Of a DNA stretch of 64,000 bases, positions 50,276 to 60,044 are shown piece by piece. Where the stretch lies: contig NW_001914866.1 in NCBI RefSeq assembly GCF_000208925.1, positions 1 through 64,000 of the forward strand, read 5' to 3'. The notes beneath the pieces were generated by a model, which saw only the letters and a list, made by a program, of their open reading frames with translations, ran no database searches and was not told the origin of the DNA. A program made the position numbers and the translations under genes. How positions within the stretch are numbered: the first letter of the stretch is position 1; each line of letters begins with the position of its first letter. The stretch comes from Entamoeba histolytica HM-1:IMSS. Its lineage: Eukaryota; Evosea; Mastigamoebida; Endamoebidae.

Positions 50276-51487
50276 TATTTTAATTTTTAGTACTTACTAG
50301 TTCTTTTTGATTAATTGACACGTGGCATATCAATCTTTTAATTTGAATTTTCTTTTTTTATTGGTAAAGTTTATTTTCATTTATTTTTTGACTATTTTTT
50401 TTCTATTAAACTTAAAAGAAAATTGTATTTATGAAATTAACTTTTCTTCATCTCTTTCTTAAATTAAAGAAATGAAAAAATAAAAACATTGTCATAGTCA
50501 TTTCGGTGATTATAAGTCAAAATAAAAAGTTATTATCCAAGTAACTTATGACCAACTTCATAAACATATTAGTTTGTCAAAAAAAATATCCTAAGTGTTG
50601 TAATTTTATTTAATGGTTTTGAGAAAAGAGGCAGTAATAATTATAATAAATTTTTATTGAAGAATTTTCTTAAGGATTGAAAGTTTCAGTTAATATAATA
50701 AATCTGAAAATAAAAAATATATTAATTCTTATAATAAGATATTGTAACTGAATAAATAACTCAAAAATCTTTGAAATAGCATAAATGAATGAAAATAAAA
50801 TTTATTTATAACAATAACAGTAAGGTATTATAGCTCTATGAAACAAAGTTGAGAGAATGTATATACATATACTTCATAACAAATAAAAATAATACAATAT
50901 GAAATAATTATAATAATAGTTTTTTAATAGATACTTAACCAAAACATTAATTAAAAGTAAAAAAAAACATCAAAGAAAAAATAACAATAACAAATATAAT
51001 AGATGTTATATAAGTTTGTTTTTCTCACGAAAACTAATATTAAAATTAAATATATTATATTAATATATTAATATACTTATAAACAAAAATATGTTTATTT
51101 TATTTAACTTTTTACCTTATTATTATTATTATTATCTACACATATAGTTATTTGTATTTGTTATTAAGTAAATTGACAATATCTAATTATTTTGGATTTT
51201 TTGAATTATTTTTTGTTTTTATTCTTAACCGAATATTTTATATTATTAAGTTCACAGTAGTATTTCTTCAATTATAATTTCATCAAAATTTTATTAACAA
51301 AATATTTTTGATACTATAGTTTATGTTATTTCATTAACAATAACATTTAATAAATATATAACAATAATTATCTTTTTAATAGAAATTTTGATAAAAAAAA
51401 AGAAAATAGTTTTATATAACGAAAAAATAGATTTTAAGAATTTTTCTGTTTTGAAAGAAAAATAAAAAAAATCTTGAAAAATAAGTC
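50276..51487. other. Intergenic region upstream of PDI and of the small spliced gene
   Basis: About 1.2 kb of A/T-rich DNA between divergent starts. Besides the TGCCACGTGT element it contains a short (TTA)n run near 51118-51135 and an AT palindrome-like stretch near 51050-51075 (tatattaatatattaatata). No gene is seen. Confidence 0.5.
50318..50327 (-). promoter_or_regulatory. TGCCACGTGT element upstream of PDI
   Basis: On the minus strand the bases read TGCCACGTGT, 42 nt before the PDI ATG; see the identical element before PGM at 973-982. The CCACG part also resembles the half-site of mammalian ER-stress elements, but I cannot say whether Entamoeba has a matching factor. Confidence 0.45.
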
Positions 51488-51905
51488 ATGGCAGAAGAAA
51501 AGAAGTATCCGATAATATACCGTAAAACTTATTGTGGGTTTGCGTTATCTAACGCCTTTGATTCTTTTGAAACAAATAATACCTCTGCCATTTTAAGTAC
51601 TGACTTAAGAGAACAGTTTAATGTAGAGTTTGATAGAGTTTGTTATTCAATGTAACTTTCATACACAATGAGAAGACACACCATTTATGAAACAGGCATT
51701 TATAGAAACATTTCAAAACCACGCCCAATCAACAACACACATTAAGGGAAGTGGGTATTATAAATCAACTGATGGAGAATTCTGGGAATTTACAATTAAA
51801 AACCCTGAAATAAAAAGTGACAGTGATAATATCCAACCGAAGTTATTACAAATATACTCTGCTGCAAGTCAAGAAAATAAAAAAGGAAATAAGAAGAAGA
51901 AATGA
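51488..51905 (+). CDS. Small two-exon protein with Lys-rich tail (119 aa)
   Basis: The unspliced sequence splits into MAEEKKYPII...(stop at 51655) and a later frame ending in NKKGNKKKK. An intron from GTTTGT at 51638 to CAG at 51695 (58 nt) joins them in phase 0 and yields exons 51488-51637 and 51696-51905. The C-terminal ~60 residues have a S-T-D-G-E-F-W-E-F-T-I strand and a lysine tail that weakly recall SRP14-like signal-recognition-particle proteins, but the first 50 residues do not. I therefore leave the function open. The acceptor is CAG rather than the usual TAG. Codon use is coding-like on both sides of the intron. Confidence 0.5.
51638..51695 (+). other. Proposed 58-nt intron of the small Lys-tailed gene
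   Basis: GTTTGT donor and AACAG acceptor, phase 0. The intron contains a stop in the upstream frame (51653-51655), so splicing is needed to link both halves. Confidence 0.5.
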
Positions 51906-53098
51906 ATAGAAATTTCATCCTTTTGGTCTTTTTTGTGTTATAAGAAATAACAAAATAATTGATAAGGGTTATCTCAAGATATATGACAAATCAATTTAAT
52001 ATAAAAATTTCAAGTTACACCATTAGAATAATATACAAACAATTATATAACTAACGTACTTTAAGTGTGTTGTTGCATAATGTTATAAATAATTTTTTTT
52101 TCATTGAAGAAAAAGAAAAATTCTATAATAAAAAAATGGGTAAATACTTAATATTTATCAAAAATAAATAATGAAAAAATATCATATAACTTCATATTAT
52201 AATACCTTTTGATATTGATTTAGTTATTTTTTTATTTTACTTATTGATAATATATTTATTTGATTCTTTATTAGTAATAACAATAATTAGTAAATATAAT
52301 AAATAGTTATGTAAGATATTTCATCAGATAAAATAACTTTTTTAGTTATAGAAAGCAATATTTTTTTCAAAATATTATTACTAATATGAAATATTAAATT
52401 TGAACCAAATAAGTACTAAATAAATGTTACAATAACAATAAAGAATGAAAGGTAAAAAGATGTAATGTTCATAATTTTTTTTTTGGTTTTAAAACCAAAT
52501 TATTTCATCTATTAACAATAGATATGAATAGAAAACTACAGCATTTATTAAATCTAATTTTCATGATGAAGCGTCTTGTTTTGTAACAAAGAAAATTCAT
52601 TTTCTTTATTTATAATAAGTAATACCATAAAGAAAGAATAAAGACTCTAGAATAAATATTGAAAAGACCTTTATATAGTTTAGGTGGTTATAAAAAAACT
52701 TGTTATAACAACCTTTATGTTATTTAAATTAAGATAATACAATAAAGTTGACAAATAAAAAAGAACATATAATCAATTAAAATAAATAACAGAATTAAAT
52801 TTTTAAAAAATTGATATTTCATTAATTTATTTTTGTAGAAGTTCTATTTTAATATTTACAAAAATTCAAATCATAAAAGTAGTTTAACAAAAATAAATTA
52901 AAAAAAAACTAAAGAAGAAAGAAAAAGAAAAATGTATAAAAATGATGGAAATAAACGGGAAATTAGGAAAAAAAAGAAAAGTCAAGAAATAAATTAAAAA
53001 AGATAATAAAAAAGTTAAAATAAATAGTAAACAAAATGAAACGAAAGAAAAAGAAGAAAAGAAGAACTTAGTAGTACAGTGTTGAGGGGCTTTTCACA
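51906..53098. other. Intergenic region upstream of the CCCH gene
   Basis: About 1.2 kb, A/T-rich with long A or T runs. The right 200 bases are A/G-rich (plus strand). No ORF, tRNA or repeat is recognisable. Confidence 0.5.
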
Positions 53099-53838
53099 AT
53101 GAATAAATTTGAATTTGTTGATTTATCTACATTCAGTAATGATTCTTCAATGTTTGAAGTATTTTCTAGTCAAGACACATCAACAATGAATAGTTTTGCA
53201 ATGGATGAATTAGATGCAATACCAACTGAAGAAGAAAAGAGTTATTTTGAGTCATTACAAGTTAGTTCTTTTGTTTATGTATTGTAAGGTATTAAAAATA
53301 TAGTTCAAAAGAATAATTATTGTAGAAACTTGATCCTTCTTTTAATATGGATAAGATGTTAGATGATGATGATGATAATGATAATGAAGCAAATGAACAA
53401 TTTCCTACACCTACTCCATACGTATTAAGTACAACTCGTCCTCAATCGAATCCAAATCCAATAGCAAGTCAAATACTTTCACATTCTTTAGAAAATCAAT
53501 TAATATTAGAATATTCTCATCAAGATAAATATCCTAATAAATGGAGAACTCAACCTTGTTTATTCTTTCAACGTTATGGATTTTGTAGAAAAGGTGATGA
53601 ATGTAATTTTTCTCATGAAATCCCCATTTCAGGTAAACAATTTGTAAGTGTTGATAAGTTATTTAGAACAAAACCTTGCAAATATTTTTTTACAACTGGT
53701 ACTTGTAGAAAAGGTGAGAATTGTAATTATTCTCATGATACTTCTGTTTGTTATATATATTATTTTTTGTTTTTTTTATTAATGTAACTATTGAAACCTT
53801 ATCTTTTATAGAAGTTCAAAGACTACAAATTTGATTGA
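53099..53838 (+). CDS. Tandem CCCH zinc-finger (TTP/TIS11-like) protein, three exons
   Basis: Two C-x8-C-x5-C-x3-H fingers (C-L-F-F... and C-K-Y-F...), each preceded by an R-T-x-P-C lead like the YKTELC lead of tristetraprolin, indicate binding to AU-rich mRNA 3' ends and control of mRNA stability. The gene has two introns: 53261-53325 (GTTAGT...GTAG, 65 nt) and 53746-53811 (GTTTGT...ATAG, 66 nt). Exons are 53099-53260, 53326-53745 and 53812-53838, all phase 0, giving 202 residues ending S-K-F-K-D-Y-K-F-D. Without the second intron the C-terminus would be an unlikely hydrophobic tail (Y-Y-F-L-F-F). The middle part is acidic (D-D-D-D-N-D-N). The protein is probably cytoplasmic, in RNA granules. 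Confidence 0.85.
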
Positions 53839-55001
53839 TTTGATTTTGATTCTATTGTTTTGCTTTTTTTTGTTTTTGGAATAACTGTTTTTTATTTCTT
53901 TTCTTTTTTTTATAATAATTTTTTTGATGTTATAAAATTTTTCTTTTGTAATTATTTTGTTTTTTTTTTTGTCTTTCTTAATGAAAATTATATTAAAATT
54001 AAATACTTTATATTAATACTTTTATTATTTAAAAAAAATTTTGTTTATTCTCAAAAGTTAATGAAAATATTTAACAATTTATCACTCTGACTTTTGTAAA
54101 AAAACCAATAATTAATTCAAAGGTTCAATAAATATTTATGAGTTTAGAGTATTAGTTTAATAATAAATAAAATTGTTATTAAAAATTAAATGATAAACAA
54201 AGTATTTCTTTTATTAAAAATATTATCTACAATTAATCATTACTTCACTTCTTTATTTAATAGTTTATTTAATAGAATATTATAATATGAAGAGAAGTAA
54301 ACATATAAGATTGATTTTATCGTTTTGAAGTCATCTCAACATAACAAATTAAATCATAAGAAAGTACCATTTTTATTTTAATTTTTTGTATGAGTTTTTG
54401 TTCAACAAAATACAGAATGATTTTTCCTAAGTATTTTAATTCATTTTATTAAAAGTAACTGACAATGTATATTTAGGTTTAACTTTTTATATCTTATTTA
54501 AATTATCAATATCTTCATCATTAACACTTATTAAAAACATAATTGACACAAAACAAATTTTTTAAAAATAAAATAACCACGTCATCTTCTTATTTATTAT
54601 AAATAATTTTTATTTAAATAATTAGTAAATAAAGAAGTAACTCAATAATATTATTATATGTAAAGAAGTTTTTTCATGAGAAATTACAAATTTTAATAAT
54701 TTTGTTTTCTTTCTTTCCTTTTTTTTTAATAGAAGTAGGAAAATAACGTAATGACTTGAATATTTTCCCGAAAGTTGAATTTCATTAAAGAAAAACCCTT
54801 AATGAAAATAGAATCAGGGTTTTAATAATTCAATTAGAATTCAATTTTTTTCATTAAAAATAGAACATTTCAACCAGAGATCAATTTTTTTTGAACTATA
54901 TAAGTCAAATAAATATAACAAAGAAACTAATAATAAACCATTCAGTGAGAGTTAAATCATCAAGAATATTCTTTTTTACTTATAAAGGAAAAAGAACTAA
55001 A
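53839..55001. other. Intergenic region with an AAAACCCT inverted repeat
   Basis: About 1.1 kb. The left 200 bases are T-rich 3' flank of the CCCH gene; an open frame there (about 53860-54090) is a by-product of T-runs. The inverted repeat at 54792-54823 is annotated separately. A GAACT core (54994-54998) lies just before the next ATG. Confidence 0.5.
54792..54823. repeat. Imperfectly spaced inverted repeat AAAACCCT / AGGGTTTT
   Basis: AAAACCCT at 54792-54799 and its reverse complement AGGGTTTT at 54816-54823, separated by 16 bases, about 180 nt upstream of the winged-helix-like gene. It could form a stem in RNA or a pair of opposed sites for the same factor that recognises AACCCT elsewhere here. 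Confidence 0.5.
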
Positions 55002-55763
55002 ATGTGTCATTCAAGTTTAATGTCTCTTATAGAAACTACACCTGTAAAACAAGAACAAGAATTAGAATGTACATGTTTATTATGTAAAATGAAATTAGTT
55101 ATTTTACAAAATAGATATGTTCCATGGATTTCATTAGCTCGTATATTTTATCTTTCATTAATGACATTATATCCATCTAAAATTTATTTTTCAGTTAAAA
55201 CTGATGTTCCTGATTTTATTCAAAGTCATTGGTCTATTTTATCACAGTTATCTCAATTTGGAACAGGAAGTAGATGGAGAAAAAGTATGTTAGATGCTAT
55301 TAACCATTCACGATTTTTCCAATCAGGAAAATGTGAGTATCATGTTTCTGGTTATTGGAGACTTAAAGACACATCAATGCCTTTTATTGAAAATTGGGTT
55401 GGAGATGAAACAATAATTACAGATTCATCTAAATCAGAAGTTACTAATACTAATTCTAGTGAAAGTAGTGTTACATCTAATGAAAATGTTATTACTCAAT
55501 TTATTCAATCAAATTCTTTTATTCAAAATAATGAAATAATAAGAAATTATTATCTTCAAAACATTGAAAATGCTCAATATAATATTCAATATTTATTATC
55601 AATTTATAATCAAGTTGATGTTACTTTCCAACACCAAATTCAAATTGAAATTCAAATGAATGAAAAAAATATTGAGTATTATTCTCAAGGAATTTATAGA
55701 ATAACTGATGTTAATGAACAAAACTATTCTTCTGCTTGTTTTATGACTAAAACTGTATTTTGA
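55002..55763 (+). CDS. Cys-rich start plus winged-helix-like protein (forkhead resemblance)
   Basis: A 253-residue protein. Near the start is C-T-C-L-L-C (about 22-27). Residues about 40-125 carry helices and an R-W-R-K-S-M-L-D-A-I-N-H-S-R-F-F segment followed by G-Y-W-R-L-K, which resembles the recognition helix and wing of forkhead domains (W-x-x-S-I-R-x-x-L-S-x-x-x-x-F ... G-x-Y-W). The C-terminal 100 residues are Asn/Gln/Ser-rich. A forkhead-like DNA-binding role is only a suggestion. The open frame begins at a TTG; the ATG at 55002 is the first in frame, preceded by a GAACT core 3 nt upstream. Confidence 0.55.
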   Translation: MCHSSLMSLIETTPVKQEQELECTCLLCKMKLVILQNRYVPWISLARIFYLSLMTLYPSKIYFSVKTDVPDFIQSHWSILSQLSQFGTGSRWRKSMLDAINHSRFFQSGKCEYHVSGYWRLKDTSMPFIENWVGDETIITDSSKSEVTNTNSSESSVTSNENVITQFIQSNSFIQNNEIIRNYYLQNIENAQYNIQYLLSIYNQVDVTFQHQIQIEIQMNEKNIEYYSQGIYRITDVNEQNYSSACFMTKTVF

Positions 55764-55882
55764 ATTTATTGTAATTATAATTTCTTATTTTATTTTTATT
55801 TCTTTTTTATTAATGTTTAGAAAATTCTTTGTAATTTTTTGAAATTATTAAAAGAACTAAAAATTATTTTTTAGTATTTATA

Positions 55883-56926
55883 ATGGGAAGAGTAGAAGAT
55901 ATTTTACAAGTTATTAAAGATGATGAAAAAATTGAAGGGAAAACATTAAAATTAGTAATAATGACATTATACAAAGTCTTTTTATTAGAAAATTCCAATA
56001 TACAAGAAGAAATAAAAACTATAAAAGAGATATTAAAAAGACATAATGAAGAAATTATTTCACTTAAAAACACAGCAAAAAACAATCAAGAAGAATTTGC
56101 TAAAATTAATGATAATATTAAAAAAGTAATAAATTATATTAAAAATATATCAAGTTCAAAACAAGATTATATTTCTCCTGAAAAAGAAAATAAAAATCAA
56201 CCAATAAAAGAAATAACTAATACATCTTCTTTTCCTATCACTCCTCGTTCACAAAATAAAAAATCAGAATTTAAACCTCTTCAAACAACTAAAATTGATG
56301 AACAAAAAAAAGAAAATATTTCACAAATTCTTAAAGAAAAACAATTAAAAGAAGATAATACTATTGAACCATTTATTGGAACTAAAGAACAATATAATAT
56401 TATTGGTAAATTTACTCAAACTATTACGGAATGGGTTGGATTACCAAAATGCAAAGTTATTTATGATTCTCTTTCTGAAAGAAGTATTAACAAAGAAGAA
56501 ACAGGTAAATCATTTGGTGAACATGTTATGAATAAACCAAATATTTGTTTTTTTAATTTTGATGAAAATGAAAATGTATTTGGTGTTTTTACTTCAAAAG
56601 AAATTACTGAATTTGATTCAGAAGAACATGATGATTCTATGTTTTGTTTTCTACTTAAAACTAAACGAATTATTAGTGTTCCAAAAAAATGGAATATTAA
56701 AAAGTCAATTAATTGTGCTATTTCTATAAAACGAGATAGTTCTGTTTTATATTCATTTGGTCAAACTACTGGAAATGGTTTTGTTGAAATTGCTAAAACA
56801 TGGTTAAAACAAAGTTGGGCACATAATATTTCTTCTTCTTTTCTTGCAATGAATGAAAATGCTTTAGTAGGTTCTAATGATTCTACATTTACAGTACAAA
56901 GAATAATTGTTTTAGAATTTTATTAA
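55883..56926 (+). CDS. Coiled-coil TLDc-domain protein
   Basis: A 347-residue protein with an N-terminal Lys/Glu/Ile coiled coil (about 20-90) and a Ser/Pro/Lys linker (about 95-170). The C-terminal ~170 residues match a TLDc-like domain, with V-I-Y-D-S-L-S-E, a block E-N-V-F-G-V-F-T-S-K and M-F-C-F-L-L-K-T, and a final Q-R-I-I-V-L-E-F-Y. Similar architecture recurs in Entamoeba. The tandem TLDc-like protein at 25918 is a distant relative. The start ATG is preceded by a GAACT core (55855-55859). It is convergent with the MFS transporter gene. Confidence 0.7.
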   Translation: MGRVEDILQVIKDDEKIEGKTLKLVIMTLYKVFLLENSNIQEEIKTIKEILKRHNEEIISLKNTAKNNQEEFAKINDNIKKVINYIKNISSSKQDYISPEKENKNQPIKEITNTSSFPITPRSQNKKSEFKPLQTTKIDEQKKENISQILKEKQLKEDNTIEPFIGTKEQYNIIGKFTQTITEWVGLPKCKVIYDSLSERSINKEETGKSFGEHVMNKPNICFFNFDENENVFGVFTSKEITEFDSEEHDDSMFCFLLKTKRIISVPKKWNIKKSINCAISIKRDSSVLYSFGQTTGNGFVEIAKTWLKQSWAHNISSSFLAMNENALVGSNDSTFTVQRIIVLEFY

Positions 56927-57021
56927 TTAAATTCATTCTTTTTTCTTATTATATGAAATTTGTAAAATATAAAAAAACAATACAAAAACATAATATAAAT
57001 GTAATGATAAAGAACATGAAC

Positions 57022-58614
57022 TTATTTTTGACGTTTCATTGTAAAAAACTTTTTGGCTACAAGGAATGAAAATAAGATGAAAGAACAAACAACCATTCCA
57101 GCTGAAATAATAAAAGTATAATGGAAACATATCTCTCCAGTACAAATTGAATCTCCAGATTTAATATAATCATCATAAAAAACTCCTGAAATGATTGAAA
57201 TAAAAATATTACTAACAGCAACAACTGTTAGTGTTATTCCTAAATTGAACCCAAAGTTATTTACTCCAAATCTTTCTGAAATTAATGAAAGACTTACCCC
57301 AAGAATACCTCCAACAAACCATGGTATAATCCATGTAATTACTTCAATAACAAAACTTTGTAAAAGAACTACTAATGAGAAAAGGATTAATAATATAAAC
57401 GATAAAAAACTCAAAATCATCAACTTGTTAATATGAAATTTTGCTAATAAATCACTTCCATAACAAAATAAAAAGATTCCTATTGCATGAAAAAGTGATG
57501 TTATACCAGTAAGTAATTCAATTCTTGACTTATTTATTCCATTCGATTGAAGAATTAATGACACATTTGAAATAAATGATAAAGAAGGACCAGAAACTAA
57601 TGCAATAGCAATTATGTATATATAGAAATCTAATTGAAGAAAAACTTTTAAAGTATTACACTTCCTTACTTGTTTTTGTGGAAATTCTTGAACAGAATTG
57701 TTTAGTTCTGGGTCTTGTATTGATGTTTCTTGTATATTTTGAGACTCATTATCAGGTAGTACATTCTTTTGTGAATTAATTGATGTTTGTTGATATTCTG
57801 TTTCATTAAATGATATGTTTGTGTTTTGAGAATCTATTAAAGATTGATTTGATACTTCTGTTGAAAGACTGAAAGGTTCATTATTATTAACATTATTTGG
57901 ATAACTAGAAGATGTAAGGGAATAAGAAGTATTATTTGGGTCATCTGTTGGAATAATAAACATTATAACCATTCCAATAAAACTTCCAATACATGTAGTT
58001 AAACAAAGGAAGAAAAGATAGTCATGTACACCACCATTAAGATTTTTAAAAATATTAGTATAAATGAATGAATATATTGAACCACTTAATGGAAATCCAC
58101 ATGTTATAATTCCAATGATAGTGGCACGAATATTACGAGGGAAATTATGGGAAGATGTTTGAATAGCAGTTTGGAATAATGCACCACATCCTTGTGTAGC
58201 AATAAAAAGAAATAGGTATGAAAGAATAGTAACACTAGAAAATCGGAAACTTACTTGTAAAGCAAATAACAAATATCCAATAGTACCAAAGATAAATGAA
58301 AAAATTAATGTCCCACGAGGACCAAAGTTATCAAATAAAAATCCACTAAGAAGTGAGAAATAAACACCTAATAATCCTATAGAAAATAGTGTGTTTAATT
58401 GAGTAAAAGAATAACCCATTTGTTCACATAAATCTATATTATATGCACTCCATGAAAAAATTGAACCACCTACAAGCATTAACATAAACCCAGCAATCAA
58501 AGTCATTACTCTCCAACACTTAAAGTGTTTTAATCGTAGAATATGATAATATTTATATCTTAATGAATTTTTTTCTATAACAAGTGGTTGTACGTTCTTC
58601 TTAGACTTATCCAT
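57022..58614 (-). CDS. Major facilitator superfamily transporter (nodulin-like type)
   Basis: A 530-residue polytopic membrane protein with about 12 spans in two groups of six. The first span carries G-G-S-I-F-S-W-S-A-Y-N, and motif A-like F-L-F-D-N-F-G-P-R-G lies between spans 2 and 3, as in nodulin-like/MCT-type MFS proteins. The loop between halves is long and Ser/Asn/Gln-rich (about 220-320), probably disordered and cytosolic. No signal peptide is seen and none is expected. The substrate is unknown; relatives move monocarboxylates, oxalate or metals. The first ATG is at 58614. Confidence 0.85.
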   Translation of the reverse strand: MDKSKKNVQPLVIEKNSLRYKYYHILRLKHFKCWRVMTLIAGFMLMLVGGSIFSWSAYNIDLCEQMGYSFTQLNTLFSIGLLGVYFSLLSGFLFDNFGPRGTLIFSFIFGTIGYLLFALQVSFRFSSVTILSYLFLFIATQGCGALFQTAIQTSSHNFPRNIRATIIGIITCGFPLSGSIYSFIYTNIFKNLNGGVHDYLFFLCLTTCIGSFIGMVIMFIIPTDDPNNTSYSLTSSSYPNNVNNNEPFSLSTEVSNQSLIDSQNTNISFNETEYQQTSINSQKNVLPDNESQNIQETSIQDPELNNSVQEFPQKQVRKCNTLKVFLQLDFYIYIIAIALVSGPSLSFISNVSLILQSNGINKSRIELLTGITSLFHAIGIFLFCYGSDLLAKFHINKLMILSFLSFILLILFSLVVLLQSFVIEVITWIIPWFVGGILGVSLSLISERFGVNNFGFNLGITLTVVAVSNIFISIISGVFYDDYIKSGDSICTGEICFHYTFIISAGMVVCSFILFSFLVAKKFFTMKRQK

Positions 58615-58883
58615 GATTTGTTCTTTAATTTTCCAATTTTGTTAATTTAAACTATAATAAAACTATAATAATATAAATTTGAGTATTAAGACAAAAATCT
58701 TATGAAAGACAATAAAAATAAGATATTTGTAATGAAAAAATAAAAGTGTTATTAAGAAGAATAGTAAAAACAAAGAAAAAGAACTACTAAGTGATGGTTT
58801 TATAAAAAGTATAATAAAGTAAACTATAATAAAAAGTAAATAAAAAAATGAAAAAGAAAAAGGAAAACTAAAAAAGACTAAAT

Positions 58884-58891
58884 AACCCTAA
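58884..58891 (+). promoter_or_regulatory. AACCCTAA motif just before RACK1
   Basis: AACCCTAA, 4 nt before the RACK1 ATG and so possibly within the mRNA leader. The same octamer precedes eL19 and TrpRS. Confidence 0.45.
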
Positions 58892-58895
58892 GACA

Positions 58896-59861
58896 ATGTC
58901 TGCTGGTCTTGCCTTTGAACTTAAATCTACTCTTGAAGGACATAATGGAGCCGTTACTTCTATAGCAGTTGCAGCTACTAAACCAGACGTTCTTGTCTCT
59001 GGATCACGTGATAAGACTCTTATGGTATGGAAAGTAGACACTAACTCAGAAGCTCAAGCAGAAACTATTCTTCCAACTAAATCACTTCATGGACACAGTC
59101 ATTTCATTAGTGATCTTGTTCTTTCAAACGATGGACAATTTGCTATTTCATCATCATGGGATCATACTTTAAGACTTTGGGACCTTAATAAAATGGAATC
59201 AGTTAGAAGATTTGTTGGACATGAAGGAGATGTTATGTCAGTTGCTTTTTCTGCTGATAATACTAAAATCATTTCAGGTGGACGTGATAAAACTATTAAA
59301 TTATGGAATACTGTTGGTAAATGTGTTGCATCTGTTAAAACTGACTCACACTCTGAATGGGTTTCATGTGTTAGATTTGTTCCAAATGCTAAAGGAAACA
59401 AATTTGTCTCTGCTGGTTGGGACAATCAAGTTAAGACTTGGACTCTTGATCAATCATGCAAATTAGAATCTACAATTACTCATCATACTGGATTTATTAA
59501 TACCGTTGCTTTCTCACCAGACGGATCAATTATGGCTACTGCTGGTAAAGATGGTAATATTGCTATGTGGACACTCAACAACGGTACTGGACTTTATGAA
59601 TTCCTTTATGATGTTCCAGTTAACTGCCAAGTCTATCAAATTGTTTTTGCTGAAAATCCAGAGCAATACACTCTTCTTGCTGCTACTGAACTTGGAGTTG
59701 TTGCTGTTAAGGATAAAGAAATTAAGGCATTTACCAAGACTTCAGCTTGTATGTCAATTTGCCTCTCTGCTACTAAGGACGTTATTTTCACTGGACACGT
59801 TGATAAGAAGATTAGAATGTGGAAAGTTGGAGTTGCTAGTACTATTAAGACTAGCAATTAA
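58896..59861 (+). CDS. RACK1-type WD40 ribosomal scaffold
   Basis: A 321-residue seven-bladed WD40 propeller. It contains the family's early sequence L-x-G-H-x-G-x-V-T-S-I-A and the typical S-R-D-K-T-L-x-V-W, S-S-S-W-D-H-T-L-R-L-W-D, V-S-G-G-R-D-K-T-I-K-L-W-N, S-A-G-W-D-N-x-V-K and the P-D-G-S-x-x-A-T-A-G-K-D-G repeat structure of RACK1/Asc1. It binds the 40S head near the mRNA exit and scaffolds kinases such as PKC. Codon use is strongly biased (high expression). It is intronless, with a tight leader and AACCCTAA immediately before the ATG. Confidence 0.95.
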   Translation: MSAGLAFELKSTLEGHNGAVTSIAVAATKPDVLVSGSRDKTLMVWKVDTNSEAQAETILPTKSLHGHSHFISDLVLSNDGQFAISSSWDHTLRLWDLNKMESVRRFVGHEGDVMSVAFSADNTKIISGGRDKTIKLWNTVGKCVASVKTDSHSEWVSCVRFVPNAKGNKFVSAGWDNQVKTWTLDQSCKLESTITHHTGFINTVAFSPDGSIMATAGKDGNIAMWTLNNGTGLYEFLYDVPVNCQVYQIVFAENPEQYTLLAATELGVVAVKDKEIKAFTKTSACMSICLSATKDVIFTGHVDKKIRMWKVGVASTIKTSN

Positions 59862-60044
59862 ATTTTAAACAATTGGGGTTTTTTACTATTATTTTAATTT
59901 TTTGAGTAATTTTTTAATTATAAATAGTTGTCTTGAAGGTTAAATTAATGAAAGTTATTATTTAAATTTTATTTTTAATATAAGTATAAAAGTAATTTAA
60001 AATTAGTGGAACAGAACAAAGAAAAGTCATAATCAGTAAATTAC

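Noticed and set aside
53860..54090. 76-codon Phe-rich open frame after the CCCH gene
   Set aside because: Produced by T-runs in the 3' flank; no start context or membrane-protein pattern beyond low complexity.
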